A stretch of DNA of 5,196 nucleotides, from NCBI GenBank assembly GCA_937892865.1, contig CALBJG010000124.1, positions 1 to 5,196 of the forward strand, given 5' to 3'. The stretch is from an uncultured Clostridia bacterium (GTDB taxonomy: Bacteria > Bacillota > Clostridia > Oscillospirales > Oscillospiraceae). Both the position numbers and the translations under genes were made by a program. The notes under the pieces are model-generated. The model saw only the letters and a list, made by a program, of their open reading frames with translations, was not told the DNA's origin and made no database searches. Shown piece after piece: positions 1-3,416 of the stretch (position 1 is the first letter of the stretch; each line of letters starts with the position of its first letter).

Positions 1-52
1 TCGCGGCATCCTGGTCCCAAACCAGGCGCCCTACCAACTGGGCCACACCCGG
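1..52 (-). tRNA. tRNA-Pro (anticodon UGG), 3' part cut off by window edge
   Basis: Read on the minus strand from base 52, the sequence folds as a tRNA: acceptor 5' strand CCGGGTG, then T8 and G9, D stem GCCC/GGGC closing an AGTTGGTA loop, G26, anticodon stem CCTGG/CCAGG around loop TTTGGGA, a five-base variable loop ATGCC, and the start of the T stem GCGA. Loop positions 34-36 read TGG, which decodes proline codons. Position 52 of the tRNA coincides with base 1, so the T arm, acceptor 3' strand and any encoded CCA lie outside the window. It is the only leftward gene seen here and has its own promoter. Confidence 0.95.
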
Positions 53-63
53 ATAGCAGATGT

Positions 64-92
64 ATTATACACAACATATTTGGAAAATGCAA
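64..92 (-). promoter_or_regulatory. Promoter of the tRNA-Pro gene
   Basis: On the minus strand, a TTGCAT -35 box (87-92) and a perfect TATAAT -10 box (64-69) are separated by 17 bp. Initiation would fall near base 57, leaving only about five bases before the mature tRNA 5' end at base 52. This is a vegetative sigma-A-type promoter, and the short leader fits a stable RNA gene. The assignment is from sequence pattern only. Confidence 0.75.
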
Positions 93-137
93 TCAAAAAA
101 TGAAACTTTTATATTCTGCAAAGGTTATGGCAATATC

Positions 138-166
138 TTGACGAAAAAACATTGATTTGTTATAAT
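138..166 (+). promoter_or_regulatory. Promoter of the [FeFe] hydrogenase gene
   Basis: TTGACG (138-143) and a perfect TATAAT (161-166) are separated by 17 bp, and a TG dinucleotide one base upstream of the -10 box (158-159) makes it an extended -10 promoter. Initiation near base 173 would give a leader of about 33 nt that contains the AGGAGG ribosome binding site (193-198). No clear operator palindrome is visible around it. A TTGTTA run overlaps the -10 box but has no matching inverted half-site, so a Rex operator is not supported. Confidence 0.85.
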
Positions 167-205
167 CTACCGAGATAAAATGCAATCATCACAGGAGGAT
201 AAGCG

Positions 206-1711
206 ATGAGAGGTATCCCATCCTTAATTACCGACATTCGTAAAAAAGTATTTACCGAAGTGGCTCGTATGGCCTATTCCGGTAAAGGATATGAGGGCGC
301 AGACGAACTGCCGTATATTATTGTACCGGGCGACCAGCCTCTGCACCGGGAATCCGTATTTTTGGAGCGCGCCATTGCCAGTGAGCGGGTCCGTTTGGCT
401 ATGGGCTTAAATATACGGCCTATTCAGACGCGGCACTTGATGACAGAAGGTATGGATCAGGCAGCCATTGCAGAGCAGTATTATGAACCGCCACTGATCA
501 ATATCATTCCCTATGCTTGCCACGCCTGCCCCACACATCAGTATAAAGTCAGCAATTACTGTCAGAACTGCCTTGCGGCTTCCTGCCAAAAGGTTTGTCC
601 CGTGGGCGCGATCTCTTTCCGGAATAACCGGTCCTATATCGATCTGGATAAATGTATCCGTTGCGGCAAGTGCGCAAAGGCTTGCCCTTACAACGCTATT
701 GTGCATCTGGAACGGCCTTGCCAGGCGGCCTGCGGTATGGATGCCATTGAGTCCGACGAAAACGGAAAAGCAAAGATCAACCAGGATAAATGCGTTGCCT
801 GCGGTCAGTGCCTTGTCAGTTGTCCTTTTGGCGCGATCGTAGATAAAGGGCAGATCTTCCAGGTGGTTCAATCCATTCTCCAGGGCAACCGTGTTATTGC
901 TATCGTTGCCCCTGCGTTTATCGGTCAGTTTGGCAAACACTCCACACCCGGTAAGTTTATCGCGGCAATGAAGCAGTTGGGATTTGCCCGTATCGTTGAG
1001 GTCGCAGTGGGCGCGGATATGTGTACCATTGAAGAAGCCAAGGACTTTGTGGAGAAAGTACCAACTGAACAGAATTATATGGCGACATCCTGCTGCCCGG
1101 CTTGGCACTCTATGATCCACAAACTCTTCCCCGGGGAAACTGATAAGATATCTATGACGCTGACACCTATGGTATTCACGGCCCGGCTGATGAAACAGAA
1201 GTATCCGGATTGCAAGGTCGTCTTTGTTGGCCCTTGCGCAGCAAAGAAACTGGAGGCCATTCGGGAAGATATCCGCTCTGATGTGGACTTTGTGCTTACT
1301 TTTGAAGAATTGCAGGGTATGTTCGAAGCAAAGGGAATCGATTTTGAGACCATTGAACCGATGCACGATCTGAATGAGGGGTCGGCTGCCGGTCGTGGCT
1401 TTGCGGTTTCCGGAGGCGTTGCCAAGGCGGTTGCAGATCTGGTCCAGCAGACAGATCCTGACCGCGAGGTGATGACTGCCCGGGCGGAGGGTCTGCGGGA
1501 GTGCCGCAAACTGATGACTCTTGCCAAAGCCGGAAAATACAACGGTTACCTTTTGGAGGGTATGGCTTGCCCCGGCGGCTGTGTTGCAGGCGCAGGTACT
1601 TTGCTTCCTGTGGAACTGGCTGCCAATGTGGTTGGCAGATACCAAAAAGAGGCAGATATTACCACACCAATGGACAGTGAATATCGGGACAAAGGTAAAA
1701 ATCTGGAATGA
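206..1711 (+). CDS. [FeFe] hydrogenase, monomeric ferredoxin-type (probably group B)
   Basis: A 501-residue cytoplasmic iron-sulfur enzyme, expected to interconvert protons and H2 with ferredoxin-type electrons. No signal peptide or membrane segment is seen. The N-terminal half has cysteines C105/C108, C119/C122/C127/C131, a ferredoxin motif C150-C153-C156-C160, C172/C176 and a second ferredoxin motif C196-C199-C202-C206, enough for about three or four [4Fe-4S] clusters. The H-cluster domain shows L1 TSCCPAW (C296, C297), L2 GPCAAKK (C344) and L3 MACPGGC (C455, C459). So all four H-cluster ligand cysteines and the proton-transfer cysteine C296 are present. There is no N-terminal [2Fe-2S] domain, and only about 37 residues follow L3. 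The N-terminus (IRKKVFTEVARMAY) and cysteine layout match my recollection of group B1/B3 enzymes. ATG 206 follows AGGAGG at 7 nt. The gene is alone between promoter and terminator; the maturation genes hydE, hydF and hydG are not in the window. Confidence 0.92.
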   Translation: MRGIPSLITDIRKKVFTEVARMAYSGKGYEGADELPYIIVPGDQPLHRESVFLERAIASERVRLAMGLNIRPIQTRHLMTEGMDQAAIAEQYYEPPLINIIPYACHACPTHQYKVSNYCQNCLAASCQKVCPVGAISFRNNRSYIDLDKCIRCGKCAKACPYNAIVHLERPCQAACGMDAIESDENGKAKINQDKCVACGQCLVSCPFGAIVDKGQIFQVVQSILQGNRVIAIVAPAFIGQFGKHSTPGKFIAAMKQLGFARIVEVAVGADMCTIEEAKDFVEKVPTEQNYMATSCCPAWHSMIHKLFPGETDKISMTLTPMVFTARLMKQKYPDCKVVFVGPCAAKKLEAIREDIRSDVDFVLTFEELQGMFEAKGIDFETIEPMHDLNEGSAAGRGFAVSGGVAKAVADLVQQTDPDREVMTARAEGLRECRKLMTLAKAGKYNGYLLEGMACPGGCVAGAGTLLPVELAANVVGRYQKEADITTPMDSEYRDKGKNLE

Positions 1712-1717
1712 AATAAA

Positions 1718-1752
1718 CAAGCCGGCAGAAGTACCTGCCGGCTTGCCTTTTT
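1718..1752 (+). terminator. Intrinsic terminator after the hydrogenase gene
   Basis: A perfect 11-bp inverted repeat, CAAGCCGGCAG (1718-1728) and CTGCCGGCTTG (1735-1745), closes a six-base loop and is followed by CC and five T residues (1748-1752). It starts seven bases after the TGA stop, so the hydrogenase gene is a single-gene transcription unit. Confidence 0.92.
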
Positions 1753-1771
1753 GATAGAACTGTGTTATACT
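1743..1771 (+). promoter_or_regulatory. Promoter of the NUDIX gene, overlapping the upstream terminator
   Basis: An extended -10 box, TGT followed by TATACT (1763-1771), lies 17 bp downstream of TTGCCT (1743-1748), which can serve as a weak -35 box. That -35 box is made from the 3' arm and T tract of the preceding terminator. Initiation near base 1778 would give a leader of about 25 nt with the AGAAGG ribosome binding site at 1788-1793. The -10 part is convincing; the -35 part is less so. Confidence 0.65.
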
Positions 1772-1802
1772 GTGCCTACTAAATGAGAGAAGGCAAAATT
1801 CT

Positions 1803-2312
1803 ATGGAATGGAATGATATATACGACAAAGACCGGAATCTGACCGGGCGTGTTCACCGTCGGGGAACGCCTTGGCATCCCGGCGAGTATGGTCTTGTTGT
1901 TTGCGTTTGGGTCTATGATGATCAGGGGCGTTTGCTCCTTACCCGCAGGGCGCCGGGGAAAAGTTTCGCCGGTACTTGGGAAAATTCCGGCGGCGCGGCA
2001 AAGGCAGGGGAGACCAGTATTCAGGCGATCCGCCGTGAGTTAGCGGAAGAAACCGGGATCCATGCAGAAGAATCCGAGTTTCGCCTGATAGCGTCCGGTA
2101 CGGACAGAAACGCCCACTATGATTTTTACTGCTTGAAGAAAAATCTTTCCCTCTCTGATGTTGTGTTGCTCCCCGGAGAAACAGATGATGTGAAATGGGC
2201 CAGTTTTGAGCAAGTGCACGATATGATTCGCGACAGGATGATCTGCAAAGTTATCGCGCGGCAATTCCACAAGCAAGAAAAACTGCTCCGCGCCATACAA
2301 TCTGCACAATAA
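1803..2312 (+). CDS. NUDIX hydrolase
   Basis: A 169-residue soluble protein with a complete Nudix box, G64-x5-E70-x7-R78-E79-L80-x-E82-E83-x-G85-I86, matching the consensus G-x5-E-x7-REU-x-EE-x-G-U. The glutamates of the REUxEE core bind the divalent metals used to hydrolyse a nucleoside diphosphate linked to another group. The residues before the box (WNDIYDKDRNLTGRVHRR, then a TWENSGG turn) resemble the NUDIX subgroup near YfcD and isopentenyl diphosphate isomerase. The isomerase cysteine motif is absent, so hydrolase is the safer call, and the substrate cannot be read from sequence. ATG 1803 follows AGAAGG (1788-1793) at 9 nt. It has its own promoter and no dedicated terminator before the hairpin at 2385-2448, so some transcripts may run into the next leader. 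Roles in nucleotide-pool cleaning are family knowledge, not seen here. Confidence 0.9.
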   Translation: MEWNDIYDKDRNLTGRVHRRGTPWHPGEYGLVVCVWVYDDQGRLLLTRRAPGKSFAGTWENSGGAAKAGETSIQAIRRELAEETGIHAEESEFRLIASGTDRNAHYDFYCLKKNLSLSDVVLLPGETDDVKWASFEQVHDMIRDRMICKVIARQFHKQEKLLRAIQSAQ

Positions 2313-2351
2313 ATTTTGTTAAAATTTGTTATAAAGTCAGTATATTTTTTC

Positions 2352-2380
2352 TTGCAAAATAATTCTCTTTGCGATACAAT
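2352..2380 (+). promoter_or_regulatory. Candidate promoter of the PRT-like gene
   Basis: TTGCAA (2352-2357) and TACAAT (2375-2380) are separated by 17 bp. Initiation near 2386-2387 would fall at the end of a seven-A run, and the RNA would begin directly with the AGCGTTTTT arm of the leader hairpins. An alternative is an extended -10 sequence, TGT then TATAAA (2327-2335), with no good -35 box; its start near 2342 would include the whole leader and the small ORF at 2379. Sequence alone does not decide between them. Confidence 0.5.
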
Positions 2381-2448
2381 GAAAAAAAGCGTTTTTCATT
2401 GTCCGGCAAAAACGCTGTTGCCGGATTGAAAAAACGCTTTTCTTTTTT
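2376..2448 (+). terminator. Leader terminator/attenuator with alternative stems, before the PRT-like gene
   Basis: AAAAGCGTTTTT (2385-2396) pairs perfectly over 12 bp with AAAAACGCTTTT (2430-2441). Inside, TCCGGCAA (2402-2409) pairs with TTGCCGGA (2418-2425), and the structure is followed by C and six T residues (2443-2448): a terminator shape. The 5' arm can instead pair over 9 bp, AGCGTTTTT (2388-2396) with AAAAACGCT (2408-2416), or join an 11-bp stem ACAATGAAAAA (2376-2386) with TTTTTCATTGT (2392-2402). Both alternatives prevent the terminator stem. It lies 26 bases before the PRT-like ATG. It may end the NUDIX transcript, attenuate the next gene, or both. The pairings are seen; the regulation is inference. 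Confidence 0.65.
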
Positions 2449-2461
2449 GCTATTTATATAT

Positions 2462-2466
2462 GGAGG
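2462..2466 (+). promoter_or_regulatory. Ribosome binding site that fixes the PRT-like gene start
   Basis: GGAGG lies 7 nt before ATG 2474. The same frame is open upstream to a TTG at 2369, but that extension would run through the terminator hairpin and has no ribosome binding site, so ATG 2474 is chosen. Confidence 0.85.
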
Positions 2467-2473
2467 ATTTAAT

Positions 2474-3097
2474 ATGGTTAGTATCTTTGAACTCCCTGTA
2501 AGACGCGGAAATGCGCCGTTGCGTGTTGCGCGCGGTCATTTTGCAACAAATCACAGTCACATCAATTATTATATTGATATCACTTATCAGAAAACGCGAC
2601 TCAGCGAAGCAAAGGATAGCGCATATGAGTTGGTTTCCCATTTTATCAATGACACACCGGTTGATACGATTCTCTGCTTGGATGGAACTGCGGTTCTGGG
2701 CACATGTGTTGCCCAGGAACTGACCAAGTCTGGTTTCCGTACGATCAATGCCCATCAGACGATCTATGTGTTGGAACCGGAGTATAATGCCAATTCCCAG
2801 ATTATTTTCCGGGATAATATTGTCCCTATGCTGCGCAACAAGCACGTGCTTGTTCTAATGGCATCCGTAACAACGGGATACACTGCCAAGCGGGCGATTG
2901 AGGCGATTGGCTATTACGGCGGACATGTTGCCGGTGTTGCCGCCATTTACAGAGCGGTGGACGAGGTAGCAGGATATCCTGTTCGCTCTGTTTATAGCGT
3001 TAATGATCTGCCGGATTACGAGAGCTATGATTACCGGGACTGCCCGTATTGCAAGCAGGGCAAGAGAATCGATGCCCTTGTAAACAGTTTCGGTTAA
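2474..3097 (+). CDS. Phosphoribosyltransferase-fold protein, orotate phosphoribosyltransferase-like, atypical active site
   Basis: A 207-residue soluble protein. Residues 23-35 (FATNHSHINYYID) resemble the N-terminal substrate segment of orotate phosphoribosyltransferase, the enzyme joining orotate to PRPP in UMP synthesis. Residues 125-137 (VLVLMASVTTGYT) sit where the PRPP loop belongs. The TTG is kept, but the two acidic residues usually just before it (E/D-D) are Met129 and Ala130. The segment at 98-113, where the RKExKxHG catalytic loop would be expected, has no lysine. A CPYC motif (C190, C193) near the C-terminus could bind metal or form a disulfide. I recall relatives in Clostridia with the same PRPP-loop change, often named orotate phosphoribosyltransferase; that memory cannot be checked here. 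Enzyme activity is therefore uncertain, and a PRPP or nucleotide sensor role is possible. It is preceded by an attenuator-like leader. The stop at 3095 may cut a conserved short tail. Confidence 0.8.
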   Translation: MVSIFELPVRRGNAPLRVARGHFATNHSHINYYIDITYQKTRLSEAKDSAYELVSHFINDTPVDTILCLDGTAVLGTCVAQELTKSGFRTINAHQTIYVLEPEYNANSQIIFRDNIVPMLRNKHVLVLMASVTTGYTAKRAIEAIGYYGGHVAGVAAIYRAVDEVAGYPVRSVYSVNDLPDYESYDYRDCPYCKQGKRIDALVNSFG

Positions 3098-3124
3098 TCT
3101 GAATTGTAATACATTATTATATAT

Positions 3125-3163
3125 ATGTCCGCTTCTCGAAAGGGAAGCGGACATCGTTTATTT
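3125..3163 (+). terminator. Hairpin terminator after the PRT-like gene
   Basis: A 13-bp stem (3125-3137 with 3142-3154, one T-G wobble) is capped by a GAAA tetraloop; the arms are ATGTCCGCTTCTC and GGGAAGCGGACAT. The following CGTTTATTT is only moderately T-rich, so the stem is strong but the tract is imperfect. It begins 27 bases after the stop codon. Confidence 0.75.
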
Positions 3164-3165
3164 AT

Positions 3166-3192
3166 AAAAAAGACCGAGGCAAAATCCTCGGT
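3166..3192 (-). terminator. Leftward-oriented intrinsic terminator between the PRT-like gene and rpoB
   Basis: ACCGAGG (3173-3179) and CCTCGGT (3186-3192) form a 7-bp stem around a six-base loop. On the minus strand it is followed by C and six T residues (complement of 3166-3171), which is the terminator layout. On the plus strand it is followed by AAAATTT, a poor tract. It would therefore stop transcription moving left, away from the rpoB promoter region, although no leftward gene is seen to its right. Confidence 0.6.
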
Positions 3193-3210
3193 AAAATTTG
3201 GAAAAACCTA

Positions 3211-3239
3211 TTGACAAAGAAATGCAGTTATGGTATGAT
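3211..3239 (+). promoter_or_regulatory. Strong promoter of rpoB
   Basis: A perfect TTGACA (3211-3216) and TATGAT (3234-3239) are separated by 17 bp, with TGG just before the -10 box giving an extended -10. Initiation is expected near base 3246. It is one of the two strongest promoter matches in the window, as expected for a highly expressed transcription gene. Confidence 0.88.
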
Positions 3240-3245
3240 CGTGTT

Positions 3246-3416
3246 CTATAGTGTGTTATTATGCCCAAGTGTGCATTCTTTCCAACATGGACATAGTAGC
3301 ATAGCCTATAGCGGCTGTCAAGTGTTAATTGCAACAAACTGACAACCGAACCGAGCGTATCATATTGTAATACACATCATTCCGGCGTAAGCCGAAAGAA
3401 AGGCGTGATGATCTAC
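3246..3416 (+). other. 5' untranslated leader of rpoB
   Basis: About 170 nt lie between the predicted start of transcription and the rpoB ATG, with no credible ORF. Modest pairings are present: ATAGCC/GGCTGT (3301-3306 with 3313-3318), TGTCA/TGACA (3316-3320 with 3340-3344), and CGGC/GCCG with a GTAA tetraloop (3383-3394). CATCAT (3375-3380) can pair with GTGATG (3405-3410), a stem that would cover the ribosome binding site. None has a T tract. I do not recognise a known leader or riboswitch family, so any translational control is speculation. Confidence 0.45.
3399..3409 (+). promoter_or_regulatory. rpoB: Imperfect ribosome binding site of rpoB (decides between two starts)
   Basis: AAAGGCGTGAT can pair with the 16S rRNA 3' end as AAGG plus GTGAT, with one base missing and one mismatch against the perfect AAGGAGGTGAT. 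Its last base is 7 nt before ATG 3417, which favours that start. An in-frame ATG at 3408 lies inside the site and would add only Met-Ile-Tyr. Confidence 0.5.

Noticed and set aside
156..167. Rex-type redox operator at the hydrogenase promoter
   Set aside because: Only one TTGTTA half-site is present, it overlaps the -10 box, and no inverted TAACAA half follows at the expected spacing.
513..842. Plus-strand 109-codon frame inside the hydrogenase gene, and a similar 77-codon frame at 1521-1754
   Set aside because: They are overlapping frames within the cysteine-motif coding sequence or running past its stop into the terminator, with no recognisable product.
1751..1771. TTGATA (1751-1756) as the -35 box of the NUDIX promoter
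   Set aside because: It is only 9 bp from the TATACT -10 box, too short for a sigma-A promoter; TTGCCT at 1743-1748 has the correct 17-bp spacing.
407..1828. Long minus-strand open frame (473 codons) opposite the hydrogenase gene
   Set aside because: It lies opposite a hydrogenase with intact motifs, has no recognisable domain, and its predicted protein is an unlikely mix rich in His, Cys and Arg. It is a codon-bias shadow.
2369..2473. 35-residue N-terminal extension of the PRT-like protein from TTG 2369
   Set aside because: The stretch is hairpin and T-tract DNA with no ribosome binding site before the TTG, whereas ATG 2474 has GGAGG at the right distance and starts at the expected family N-terminus.
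2450..3154. Minus-strand open frames opposite the PRT-like gene (131 and 99 codons)
   Set aside because: They have no convincing ribosome binding site or domain and lie fully or mostly opposite a better-supported gene.
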